From Microbacterium hydrocarbonoxydans (GTDB taxonomy: Bacteria; Actinomycetota; Actinomycetes; Actinomycetales; Microbacteriaceae): 64,000 nucleotides of DNA. Numbering within the stretch: position 1 is the stretch's first letter; each line of letters starts with the position of its first letter. A program made the translations under genes and the position numbers. A model generated the notes under the pieces. That model was not told the DNA's origin and ran no database searches. It worked only from the letters and a program-made list of their open reading frames with translations. The stretch covers positions 1 through 64,000 of the forward strand of contig NZ_JAMBOY010000002.1 of the NCBI RefSeq assembly GCF_023715885.1, in the 5' to 3' direction. Shown one piece after another: positions 16,783 through 24,140 of the stretch.

Positions 16783-17256
16783 ATGGCTGGCCTCGACCGC
16801 ATCGATCTCGAACTCCTCGCCGCGCTCGCCGACGATCCTCGTGTCACGATCGTGGCACTCGCCGAGAATCTCGGCCTCTCGCGCAACACCATCCAGGCGC
16901 GCATGGCACGTCTCGAGCAGACCGGGGTGTTCCTCTCCTACGAGAGGTCGTTCTCGACCGACGTGCTCGGATTCCCCCTGCAGGCGTTCGTGAGCATCGG
17001 CGTCCGTCAGACCGAGCTGCCTCGCATCATCAACGAACTCGCGCGCATCCCCGAAGTCGTGCAGGCCCATGGTCTCAGCGGCTCCATCGATCTCCTGGCG
17101 CGGGTCGCGTGCCGTGACGCCCGTCATCTGTTCGACACCGATGCCCGCATCCTGTCGATCGAGGGAGTCGAGCGCACCGAGACCGCGCTCGCGATGGGCG
17201 AGGTCATCCCGTTCCGGGTCGCCGGGCTCATCGGCCTCGCGAAACGGGAATCCTGA
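16783..17256 (+). CDS. Lrp/AsnC-family regulator of bkd operon (BkdR-like)
   Basis: Feast/famine regulator of 157 residues. The N-terminal winged helix-turn-helix is LDRIDLELLAALADDPRVTI to LGLSRNTIQARMARLE (residues 4-45). The C-terminal RAM domain (ab sandwich) binds small molecules such as amino acids and mediates oligomerisation. Divergent position against bkdA with shared palindromes suggests it activates or represses branched-chain amino acid breakdown in response to an amino acid. Start is leaderless. Its last 29 bases overlap the convergent hydrolase gene. Confidence 0.88.
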   Translation: MAGLDRIDLELLAALADDPRVTIVALAENLGLSRNTIQARMARLEQTGVFLSYERSFSTDVLGFPLQAFVSIGVRQTELPRIINELARIPEVVQAHGLSGSIDLLARVACRDARHLFDTDARILSIEGVERTETALAMGEVIPFRVAGLIGLAKRES

Positions 17257-18127
17257 GGAAGCGACGGATCGCGCCGGCGGCCTCGGCCGGTGTCTCGTAG
17301 TGGATCAGGTGCCCGACGTGGGCGATCTCGACGAGCTCCGCGTCGGGGAAGCGCCGCACGAGCTCCCGCTCGACCTCGATCGGGGTGATGTCGTCGCGCT
17401 GCGCCGCGATCAGCAGCGTCGGGACGTCGATGGACGATGCGAACTGGCTCACGTCGTGCGAGACGCTCGTGACGAAGGCGTCCCGCAGCACGTCGCGATC
17501 GGCGAAGCGCGAGAAGTACGTGTCGTGCTGGTCGTGGATGAACCGGCGCAATCCCGGGTCGGAGGTCTTCGCCATGGCGATGCTCATGATCCGCACGATC
17601 AGCCGGTTCCTCAGCAGTGCCGTGCCGAGCCGCGGGGGCAGCTTCGCGCCGAACGCGTAATAGAGCACGGCGAGACGCGTCATGACGCCCTTCGGACCCG
17701 CCAGCGCCGGCGCCCCGATCGGATTGATCAGGATCAGCTCCGGCGTCGAGAGCCCTGACGCGACGGCGGCGGAAGTGACGATCGACCCGAAGGAGTGGCC
17801 GAGGATGACGGCACCCGGAGCGACCTGCGCCGCGAAATCGCTCAACCACGCCGTGTACTCGTCGAGGTCGTACGTCCTCCCTGCGACGGGAGCGGACTCG
17901 CCGAAGCCCGGCAGGTCGGGGGCGACGACCCGCGCCTCGGGAAGGAAGGCGAGCACGGACTCGAGGCCGTGATGCTCTCCGCGGAATCCGTGCACCGCGA
18001 TCAGGGTGACCTCGGCGTCCGCCGGGCCGTACACCCAGTAGGCGGTGTCCGCGCCGCGCACGTGCACGGCGTGCCTCTCCACCGGCAGTCGGCTCAGGCG
18101 GTCTGCGTACGGCGACGTGACGGTCAT
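17228..18127 (-). CDS. Alpha/beta hydrolase
   Basis: Soluble alpha/beta-hydrolase-fold enzyme of 299 residues. The oxyanion motif is VHGFRGEHHG, the nucleophile elbow is LGHSFGS near residue 111, the acid is likely the Asp in AAQRDDITP, and the catalytic His is in HVGHLIHYE near residue 276. Substrate unknown. The start is leaderless, preceded by a TAGACT box. Its 3' end overlaps the convergent Lrp gene by 29 bases, an arrangement that may allow transcript interference. Confidence 0.88.
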   Translation of the reverse strand: MTVTSPYADRLSRLPVERHAVHVRGADTAYWVYGPADAEVTLIAVHGFRGEHHGLESVLAFLPEARVVAPDLPGFGESAPVAGRTYDLDEYTAWLSDFAAQVAPGAVILGHSFGSIVTSAAVASGLSTPELILINPIGAPALAGPKGVMTRLAVLYYAFGAKLPPRLGTALLRNRLIVRIMSIAMAKTSDPGLRRFIHDQHDTYFSRFADRDVLRDAFVTSVSHDVSQFASSIDVPTLLIAAQRDDITPIEVERELVRRFPDAELVEIAHVGHLIHYETPAEAAGAIRRFLRIPVSRGR

Positions 18128-18133
18128 CCCTCG

Positions 18134-18139
18134 AGTCTA
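18134..18139 (-). promoter_or_regulatory. -10 box TAGACT of hydrolase gene (leaderless)
   Basis: TAGACT on the minus strand ends six bases before ATG 18127. It stands back to back with the promoter of the exonuclease gene in a 78-base gap. Confidence 0.65.
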
Positions 18140-18193
18140 CGGATCCGAAGGAGCGCTCCCGTGTTCTTCAGGCCCGATGTCGGTGCTCGCCTC

Positions 18194-18199
18194 TACCGT
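18194..18199 (+). promoter_or_regulatory. -10 box TACCGT of exonuclease gene (leaderless)
   Basis: TACCGT ends six bases before ATG 18206, with no ribosome-binding site between. Confidence 0.55.
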
Positions 18200-18205
18200 G
18201 ATCCC

Positions 18206-18961
18206 ATGCCCCGCGATGCCCCGATCCCCGAGTGGATCACGCGCGTCGGGGTGTTCGACCTGGAGACGACCGGAGTCGACGTCGAGCACGATCGCATCGT
18301 GACCGCGCACGTCGGCCTGCTCGACGATCGTGGTGTGGAGATCGCGGCCCGGAACTGGATGGCAGACCCCGGCATCCCGATCCCGGACGGCGCGACCGCC
18401 GTGCACGGGATCACGACCGCCCATGCGCAGACTCACGGTCGCCCTGCGCTCGAAGTGGTGACGCAGGTCTCCTCTGCTCTCGCATCGCTGCTCTCGCAGG
18501 GAGTGCCCATCGTCGCCTACAACGCCTCCTACGACTTCTCCCTGCTCGCGCATGAGGCGCGGCGGCACGGCATCCCGGTCCTCGAGAGCCCGTCCCCCGT
18601 GATCGATCCCCTTGTCATCGACAAGGCTTATGATCGATATCGGCCCGGTAAGCGCACGTTGCAAGTCGTCGCAGCGCATTACGCGGTGCCACTCGAGGAC
18701 GCGCACGATGCTTCCGCCGATGCCGTCGCGGCCGGGCGCATCGCCCAGGCGCTGGCCCGACAGTTCGTGCTTCCCGTGACGCTCTCCGAGCTCCACGAAA
18801 GGCAGATCGGCTGGGCCCGCGCCCAGGCCGCGAGTCTCACCGACTATTTCATCCGCATCGGTCGCATCGATCCCGAAGACACCATCGACGGGTCATGGCC
18901 GGTGCGCCCCCGTAGAGCGCCCCTGAGAGAGGATCTCCCCCATGCGTTTCCACTCCCGTGA
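18206..18961 (+). CDS. DEDDh-family 3'-5' exonuclease
   Basis: Exonuclease of 251 residues related to the DNA polymerase III epsilon fold. ExoI motif VFDLETTG is near residue 15, ExoII contains NASYDFSLL near 112, and ExoIII is HDASADAVAAG near 172, completing the DEDDh set. It is longer than a bare epsilon domain, with a C-terminal extension that may bind substrate. The function, repair or turnover of DNA or RNA, is not fixed by sequence. The last 20 bases overlap the following AraC-type gene. Confidence 0.87.
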   Translation: MPRDAPIPEWITRVGVFDLETTGVDVEHDRIVTAHVGLLDDRGVEIAARNWMADPGIPIPDGATAVHGITTAHAQTHGRPALEVVTQVSSALASLLSQGVPIVAYNASYDFSLLAHEARRHGIPVLESPSPVIDPLVIDKAYDRYRPGKRTLQVVAAHYAVPLEDAHDASADAVAAGRIAQALARQFVLPVTLSELHERQIGWARAQAASLTDYFIRIGRIDPEDTIDGSWPVRPRRAPLREDLPHAFPLP

Positions 18962-19871
18962 CGTCGCCCGTGTCGAGGAGACCTGGCAGCAGTACGTCCC
19001 CTCGGCGATCCTGCACGACGTCGACCCCCGGCGCTTCCGCTTCGACTGGCACTCCGAGGTGCTTCCCGGCATGAGCATCGTCCGCTACGACCTCGCCGCT
19101 CGCGTCCACTCGACGGCTGAGCCGCAGGATCAGTTCCTCGCCTGTCGCGTCGACGGAGCCGGCGTCCGCCTGCATTCCGACGGGGCGGATCTCGACCCTG
19201 CACGTCCCTGGTTGACCGACGGCCCGCGGGTGCACGCGCACTGGGACGAGAGCGTCCGCGTCACCGCGCTGGTCTTCGACCGTGAGCCGCTCGAGCAGCT
19301 CGCGCGCCGCATCACCGGCGACGACACCATGGCGCTTCACGTCACCGACCTCTCCCCCTCGACCGCCGCTGCGGCATCGGCGTGGGACCGCATGTTCGAC
19401 TACGTCGAACGCAGCATCCAGGAACTCGAGGCGGGAGACGCCCTGCTCCGTGCGGAACTCGCCCGGCACGCAGCGACCACGACGCTGTCGACGTTCTCGA
19501 CGACCATCCTGAGCAGGCGCTCCCGCTCACCGCAGACCGCGCCCGCGCCGGCGACGGTGCGGAGAGCCCTCGCCTATATCGCCGAGAACGCGCACAGACC
19601 GATCACGATCGACGATGTGGCCGCCGCTGTGCACATCTCGACGCGCGGACTGCAGTATGCGTTCCGGCGTGCGCTCGATGTCACACCGGCCGAGTGCCTG
19701 AGACAGGCGCGCCTCGACGGAGCCCACCGCGAACTCCGCTCGGGGGTGCCGACGACGGTCGCGGCCATCGCCCGACGCTGGGGGTTCGCGCACCCGTCGC
19801 GCTTCGCAGCCGCCTATCGGGAGGCGTTCGGCGTACTGCCGTCGGTGACGGCCGGTAAGCACAGGAGATGA
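18942..19871 (+). CDS. AraC-family transcription regulator
   Basis: Regulator of 309 residues. The N-terminal two thirds is an AraC_binding_2-type sensor region (MRFHSRDVARVEETWQQY onward). The C-terminal 100 residues hold two helix-turn-helix motifs: ITIDDVAAAVHISTRGLQYAFRR and TTVAAIARRWGFAHPSRFAAAYRE. ATG 18942 follows GAGAGGATCTCCCC within the upstream exonuclease gene. No obvious target is adjacent; a small DUF7882-like gene follows on the same strand with its own promoter. Ligand unknown. Confidence 0.87.
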   Translation: MRFHSRDVARVEETWQQYVPSAILHDVDPRRFRFDWHSEVLPGMSIVRYDLAARVHSTAEPQDQFLACRVDGAGVRLHSDGADLDPARPWLTDGPRVHAHWDESVRVTALVFDREPLEQLARRITGDDTMALHVTDLSPSTAAAASAWDRMFDYVERSIQELEAGDALLRAELARHAATTTLSTFSTTILSRRSRSPQTAPAPATVRRALAYIAENAHRPITIDDVAAAVHISTRGLQYAFRRALDVTPAECLRQARLDGAHRELRSGVPTTVAAIARRWGFAHPSRFAAAYREAFGVLPSVTAGKHRR

Positions 19872-19944
19872 CGCGAGGCGAACACCCTGTTCGCTTTTCT
19901 GGCGTGGCGCCTCGTCACGGCTCGGAACGGGTTTCACGACAGCC

Positions 19945-19950
19945 TAGATT
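19945..19950 (+). promoter_or_regulatory. -10 box TAGATT of DUF7882-like gene (leaderless)
   Basis: TAGATT ends seven bases before ATG 19958, and no Shine-Dalgarno sequence lies between. Confidence 0.6.
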
Positions 19951-19957
19951 TCGAGAC

Positions 19958-20308
19958 ATGGGTTTTCTGTACTACGGCGACTCCGAGCCGATCCAGATCG
20001 ATGACCGCGCGCTCGCGCATCTGAAGGTCGTCGTCGCCACGAAGCTCCGCCGCAACGAGAGTTTCACGGTCTCCTGGCGTCACCCCGACGGTCAGCCGAA
20101 CGGACGCTCGACCATCTGGCTGCACCCGTCCATCCCGCTGCGCTTCGTCTTCCAGGATCCGGAGACTCCCGAACTGAGCCGGCGATGGATCGAGGATCTT
20201 GCTCACTCCGCCAACTCGAGTGGGGGAATCACGCTCGTCGACGAGCACCTCGAAGCCCCGGAGCCGATCGAGACCGGCCCCGGGGCGCTCGAGTCCGCAG
20301 CGGACTGA
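19958..20308 (+). CDS. Small conserved protein, DUF7882-like
   Basis: Protein of 116 residues beginning MGFLYYGDSEPIQIDDRALAH. It resembles a family common in Microbacteriaceae, often with several paralogues per genome and sometimes mislabelled as DNA ligase. Conserved-looking parts are LKVVVATKLRRNESF, the WLHPSIPL strand and WIEDLAHSANSS. No catalytic motif, membrane segment or signal peptide is seen. Function is unknown. Convergent with a membrane-protein gene eight bases away. Confidence 0.75.
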   Translation: MGFLYYGDSEPIQIDDRALAHLKVVVATKLRRNESFTVSWRHPDGQPNGRSTIWLHPSIPLRFVFQDPETPELSRRWIEDLAHSANSSGGITLVDEHLEAPEPIETGPGALESAAD

Positions 20309-20315
20309 GGCCGCG

Positions 20316-20519
20316 TCAGATCACGTCTCGCTCGACGACGGTGTCGCGGCGACCGCGCCGGGCGACCAGCAGGATCAGCCCGATGATGAAGACGAGTGCG
20401 CCCGCCGCCATCAGGATGTAACCGACCATGTCGAGGTTGACCCAGTCCACCTGGATGTTGAGGGCGAACACGAGGATCGCGCCGATCACGAAGAGCACGA
20501 CGCCGGTGCCGATGGTCAT
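20316..20519 (-). CDS. Small two-helix membrane protein, DUF6458-like
   Basis: Inner-membrane protein of 67 residues with two hydrophobic helices (GTGVVLFVIGAILVFAL and MVGYILMAAGALVFIIGLIL) joined by a short VDWVNLDM linker, then a basic tail with RRGRRD. This matches the DUF6458 pattern of actinobacteria. Function unknown. ATG 20519 has AGGAGG upstream, so unlike its neighbours the transcript has a leader. Confidence 0.75.
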   Translation of the reverse strand: MTIGTGVVLFVIGAILVFALNIQVDWVNLDMVGYILMAAGALVFIIGLILLVARRGRRDTVVERDVI

Positions 20520-20641
20520 GATGCCTCCTAGATTCCGGACGAACCGGGCAGGGTGAGCCGGTCGTTCCGCTTCTCAGAGTGTCAGCGCCTCGGTTCGCGC
20601 AACAAGGGCTTGACATGCTCGTCCGTGCGCGGATTCGACGG

Positions 20642-20715
20642 TAGGGCGGGCGGGACTTGAACCCGCGATCGTTGGGTTATGAGCCCACTGCCTTAACCAG
20701 CTTGGCCACCGCCCC
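20642..20715 (-). tRNA. tRNA with CAT anticodon (Met, or Ile2)
   Basis: A 74-base cloverleaf. The acceptor arm is GGGGCGG with CCGCCCT, the anticodon loop is CTCATAA, and the T arm is GCGGGTTCAAGTCCCGC. No CCA is encoded. CAT can be elongator Met, initiator Met or lysidine-modified Ile2. The acceptor starts with a G:U pair, which argues against a normal initiator, although the anticodon stem carries the three G:C pairs usual for initiators. The outermost anticodon-stem pair is G/A. Confidence 0.85.
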
Positions 20716-20743
20716 GTAGCGACAAGCCTAGCGGTCGAGTCCG

Positions 20744-21280
20744 TCAGGCCGGAGTCGCGTCCTCGTGCGTGCGCAGATGACCGAGATAGATGTCGGCGTT
20801 CGCGATCAGCCCCTCCCGCTCGTCCTCGGTGAGTGACCTGCGCACCTTCGCCGGGACGCCGGCGACGAGCGAACCGTCCGGCACCTCGGTGCCGCTCAGC
20901 ACTACGGCCCCGCCCGCGATCAGACATCCCGCCCCGATCACGGCGCCGCTCAACACCACCGCGCCCATGCCGACCAGTGAACCGTCGCCGATCGTGCACC
21001 CGTGGACGACGGCGTTGTGCCCGATCGACACCTTCGCGCCGATTCGAACGGGATGACCGGCATCCACGTGGACCGAGACGTTGTCCTGCACGTTGCTCCC
21101 TGCACCGACGGAGATCTGCGCCGAGTCCGCGCGCAGCACGGCGTTGTACCAGACGCTCGCCCCCGGCTCGATCCGCACGTCCCCGACTACACGGGCACCA
21201 TCGGCGACGAAGGTCGCCTGGGCGATCGAAGGGACCTTGTCGCCGAGGGCGAGGACGGATGCGCCGGCTGCGATGCTCAT
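20744..21280 (-). CDS. Gamma-carbonic-anhydrase-like hexapeptide protein
   Basis: Left-handed beta-helix protein of 178 residues built of hexapeptide repeats (for example IEPGASVWYNAVLRADSAQI and VGAGSNVQDNVSVHVDAG). Three putative zinc-ligand His positions are seen in SVHVDAGHP and SIGHNAVVHGC. This matches the YrdA/PaaY group of gamma-class carbonic anhydrase homologues. Whether it hydrates CO2 or is a thioesterase-like accessory protein is uncertain. The start is leaderless. Confidence 0.87.
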   Translation of the reverse strand: MSIAAGASVLALGDKVPSIAQATFVADGARVVGDVRIEPGASVWYNAVLRADSAQISVGAGSNVQDNVSVHVDAGHPVRIGAKVSIGHNAVVHGCTIGDGSLVGMGAVVLSGAVIGAGCLIAGGAVVLSGTEVPDGSLVAGVPAKVRRSLTEDEREGLIANADIYLGHLRTHEDATPA

Positions 21281-21286
21281 GAGGCG

Positions 21287-21292
21287 AGACTA
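21287..21292 (-). promoter_or_regulatory. -10 box TAGTCT of gamma-CA gene (leaderless)
   Basis: TAGTCT on the minus strand ends six bases before ATG 21280. Confidence 0.6.
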
Positions 21293-21350
21293 CCCTCACA
21301 CGCCCGATTTTCCGCGTGATTACGGGGCGGTAAGCCGAGCCTTCGCTTGC

Positions 21351-21378
21351 TTGCGGAATGATTCCAGACGAGTAGCGT
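21351..21378 (+). promoter_or_regulatory. Probable dps promoter
   Basis: TTGCGG at 21351-21356 and TAGCGT at 21373-21378 are 16 bases apart. They would give a leader of about 35 bases that contains the GGAGGAG site of dps. Confidence 0.4.
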
Positions 21379-21419
21379 TGTCTTCACCAGGCAGAAGAAT
21401 CCACTCCGGAGGAGTCACG

Positions 21420-21905
21420 ATGAGCAAGGCACAGACCGTTCCCACCACCGCCAGCGACCCGACCGTCGCGGCCGCAGCCGCCCAGTTCCTCTCCCCCGTC
21501 GTCCTCGGCCTCCAGGCACTCACGATCAACGGCAAGCAGGCGCACTGGCACGTGCGCGGCGCCAACTTCGTCGGCGTGCACGAGCTGCTCGACACGATCG
21601 TCGCCCACGCCGGCGACTTCGCCGACACCGCCGCAGAGCGTATCGTCGCCCTCGGACTGCCGATCGACGCACGCGTCAACACCGTCGCGGGCAAGGCGGG
21701 CGACACGTCCGTGCCGGCCGGCTTCACGCAGTCCGACGAGCTGGTGCGCGCGGTCATCACCGACATCGACGCGATCCTCGTCGACCTGAAGGCCGCGATC
21801 GACGGACTCGACGAGGTCGACCTGACGAGCCAGGACGTCGCGATCGAGATCATGCGCGGACTCGAGAAGGACCGCTGGTTCCTCGTCTCGCACATCGCCG
21901 CGTAA
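21420..21905 (+). CDS. dps: Dps family DNA-protecting ferritin
   Basis: Dodecameric mini-ferritin of 161 residues that oxidises and stores iron and protects DNA in stress. The inter-subunit ferroxidase ligands are visible in KQAHWHVRG (His residues near 42) and HAGDFADTAAERI (Asp and Glu near 66-74). The N-terminus is short and only weakly charged, so DNA binding by a tail is not assured. Start ATG 21420 follows GGAGGAG. A strong hairpin lies 13 bases after the stop, so this is a single-gene unit. Confidence 0.93.
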   Translation: MSKAQTVPTTASDPTVAAAAAQFLSPVVLGLQALTINGKQAHWHVRGANFVGVHELLDTIVAHAGDFADTAAERIVALGLPIDARVNTVAGKAGDTSVPAGFTQSDELVRAVITDIDAILVDLKAAIDGLDEVDLTSQDVAIEIMRGLEKDRWFLVSHIAA

Positions 21906-21918
21906 TCGCACTGAGACG

Positions 21919-21954
21919 AGGAAGGGCACCGGGAGCGATCCCGGTGCCCTTCCT
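21919..21954 (+). terminator. Terminator of dps
   Basis: A perfect 16-base-pair stem around a GCGA tetraloop (21935-21938). The right arm is followed by GGTTCT rather than a pure U-run. Confidence 0.85.
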
Positions 21955-21982
21955 GGTTCTCGCAGGCAAGCCGCGACGACCC

Positions 21983-23479
21983 TCACCCGCGGTGCGTGAG
22001 ACGTCCGCCGAGGAGCGTCGCGACGACCGGCATCCCGCGCAGCGTCTGCCCCTCGACGGAGCGAGGGTCGACGCCGCACAGCACGAGGTCAGCGACCTCG
22101 CCCGGTCGCGTTGACGACCGCACGCTCGCACCGAGCGCTTCCTCGAATCGCAGTGCCTCCTCGGGATGCCACGGCGCTCGCTCGTCGTCCGTCCGCGCAA
22201 CGGCCGCCGATATGGCCTGCCACGGATCCAGGGGCGCGACCGGTGCGTCCGAGCCGAACCGCAGCTCCACCCCTGCGTCCTGCAGAGCCCTCAGCGGATA
22301 GCCGATCGAGGTCTGCGACGACCAGTGCGTACCGACGATGTCGCGGTCGTCGAGCGCATGCTGCGGCTGCACGCTGGCGACGACCCCGAGCCGACCGAAG
22401 CGAGCGAGATCGGCGTGACGCACCAGCTGCGCGTGCTCGATCGTCCCGACCGCGCCGGTCGTGGTGAACGCGTCGAGCGCGGCGGTCACCGCTCGGTCGC
22501 CGATGGCGTGCACAGCGACCGCTAGCCCCGCGCCCGTCGCGGTCGTCAGAAGCTCGGTGAGCTCCGCCGGAGGAACGGTGAGCACTCCGTAGTTGTCCGG
22601 ATCGTCGGGGTAGGCGTGCGAGCAGGCGGCCGTGCGGGTGCCGAGGGACCCGTCGCTGATGATCTTCAGCGGGCCGACATGGATGAGACCGCGCGCCGCC
22701 TCAGGCGCGTCGACGAGCTCATGGGCCTCTCCCGTGCGCAGGCCCGTCGCGATCGCGCGGGCGAGGTCGAAGGGATACACGGCGAACTCGACCCGGTGCG
22801 CGGCGAAACCCGCCTGCACGCGGCGCGACCACGCATCGGCGTTCCAGGCCATGTCGAAGTCGACCAGGCCCGTGACTCCCCGCGACGCGGCCCGCGCGCC
22901 GGCCTGTGCGACGGCGTGATCGCTCTGCGCCGGATCGGCGGCGTTCAGGCGACGCGAGATCTCGAAAGCATCGGCCTCTCGCAGCACGCCGTCGACGGCA
23001 TCGAACCCCTCCCGGCGCAGGGCGGCCGAGTTCAGCCAGGTGCTGTGGACGTCCGCATTGATGAGGTACGTGGGCGCGCTGCCCGTCGCTGCGTCGAGCA
23101 GCGCGAGGCTCGGCTCATCGGGCCAGAGGGCGTCCCGGAACCCGCTGCCGACGCGGCGTCCGTCCTGCAGCGGCACCGCACGCGACATGATGCGAGCTGC
23201 CTCTGCTGCGGAGGCGGCGTCGCCGAGCGGCGTGCGCTGCGACTCCAATGCCCACTGCACGGTGTGCACGTGATTGTCCCAGAGTCCGGGCACGACCCAT
23301 GCGCCGTCACCATCGAGCACCTCCCCGCGCGCGGCCACCGCGCCGGCCGGGGCGATGTCGACGATCCGCCCGTCGTCGAGGAACACGTCGACGGGTTCGT
23401 CGTCGATGAGGAACTCGCGACCGGGGCCCGCGATCCGCACCGAGGTGACGGTGCCGATGCCCTCGCCGTTCGCGCTCAC
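21983..23479 (-). CDS. Amidohydrolase family protein (YtcJ-like)
   Basis: Metal-dependent hydrolase of the amidohydrolase_3 group, 498 residues. Visible are the HxH metal motif in LWDNHVHTV near residue 70, the segment GPLKIISDGSLGTRTAA, AVHAIGDRA with a metal His, IEHAQLV, and the final Asp in FGSDAPVAPLDPW. Related enzymes act on N-acyl or exocyclic amide substrates; the true substrate is unknown. GTG 23479 overlaps the stop of the upstream PaiB-like gene by four bases, so the pair is an operon. Confidence 0.88.
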   Translation of the reverse strand: MSANGEGIGTVTSVRIAGPGREFLIDDEPVDVFLDDGRIVDIAPAGAVAARGEVLDGDGAWVVPGLWDNHVHTVQWALESQRTPLGDAASAAEAARIMSRAVPLQDGRRVGSGFRDALWPDEPSLALLDAATGSAPTYLINADVHSTWLNSAALRREGFDAVDGVLREADAFEISRRLNAADPAQSDHAVAQAGARAASRGVTGLVDFDMAWNADAWSRRVQAGFAAHRVEFAVYPFDLARAIATGLRTGEAHELVDAPEAARGLIHVGPLKIISDGSLGTRTAACSHAYPDDPDNYGVLTVPPAELTELLTTATGAGLAVAVHAIGDRAVTAALDAFTTTGAVGTIEHAQLVRHADLARFGRLGVVASVQPQHALDDRDIVGTHWSSQTSIGYPLRALQDAGVELRFGSDAPVAPLDPWQAISAAVARTDDERAPWHPEEALRFEEALGASVRSSTRPGEVADLVLCGVDPRSVEGQTLRGMPVVATLLGGRLTHRG

Positions 23480-24117
23480 CGGACGGCGCCCGTGCGAGCG
23501 TCACGCGCTCTGCGCATCTCGGCGGCGAGCTCGGGGTGCGCGTACGGCCCGTCGGACTCCAGCGCTTCGATGACGGCATCCACCGTCTCTGCCGGCTTGT
23601 TCTGGCTGAGCTTGCGCTTCGCGACGACGCGGCTCGGCGTGAGCCGGAACCCCACGGTGCCCGAGGCGAGACGGGTGACGAACGCCGGATCGTTGGGGCG
23701 CTCCCACATGCGGCGGGGGTCAGGCATCCGTCCTTCGAATCGGTCGACGAGCCGGTCGAGCACGACGAGGTTCTCCTCGTCGGAGAGGATCTCCGGGATG
23801 CCGGCGAGGTGCACGGCCGTGTAGTTCCAGGTCGGCACCGCCTGCACGTCGCCGTACCACCCCGGGGAGATGTATCCGTGCGGCCCCTGGAACACCACCA
23901 GCAGCTCGCGCTCCCCCATACCGTGGATCAGGTCGTCGGGACGACCGACGTGACCGACGATCGTCAGGTCTTCGCGGTCCTGGTCCAGCAGGACCACGTA
24001 GTGCGACGAGACGAGTCCGTCGGGGCCGTTGCTGACGATCGTGGCCCACGGATTCGCGTCGACGATACGACGGATCTCATCGACGTCCGCGAGGGTGAAG
24101 CTGGGATTCTGACGCAT
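23476..24117 (-). CDS. PaiB-type FMN-binding protein
   Basis: FMN-binding split-barrel protein of 213 residues in the PaiB family. The typical blocks are NPWATIVSNGPDGLVSSHYVVLLDQD near the N-terminus, GHVGRPDD, VVFQGPHGYISPGWY and VPTWNYTAVHLAG. In Bacillus subtilis PaiB is linked to repression of sporulation and degradative-enzyme genes; in most other bacteria the role is unknown and may be flavin-dependent catalysis. Leaderless start; coupled to the amidohydrolase gene. Confidence 0.9.
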   Translation of the reverse strand: MRQNPSFTLADVDEIRRIVDANPWATIVSNGPDGLVSSHYVVLLDQDREDLTIVGHVGRPDDLIHGMGERELLVVFQGPHGYISPGWYGDVQAVPTWNYTAVHLAGIPEILSDEENLVVLDRLVDRFEGRMPDPRRMWERPNDPAFVTRLASGTVGFRLTPSRVVAKRKLSQNKPAETVDAVIEALESDGPYAHPELAAEMRRARDARTGAVR

Positions 24118-24123
24118 CCCCCC

Positions 24124-24129
24124 AGCCTA
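24124..24129 (-). promoter_or_regulatory. -10 box TAGGCT of paiB-like gene (leaderless)
   Basis: TAGGCT on the minus strand ends six bases (all G) before ATG 24117. Confidence 0.6.
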
Positions 24130-24140
24130 TGACCGCCGCG

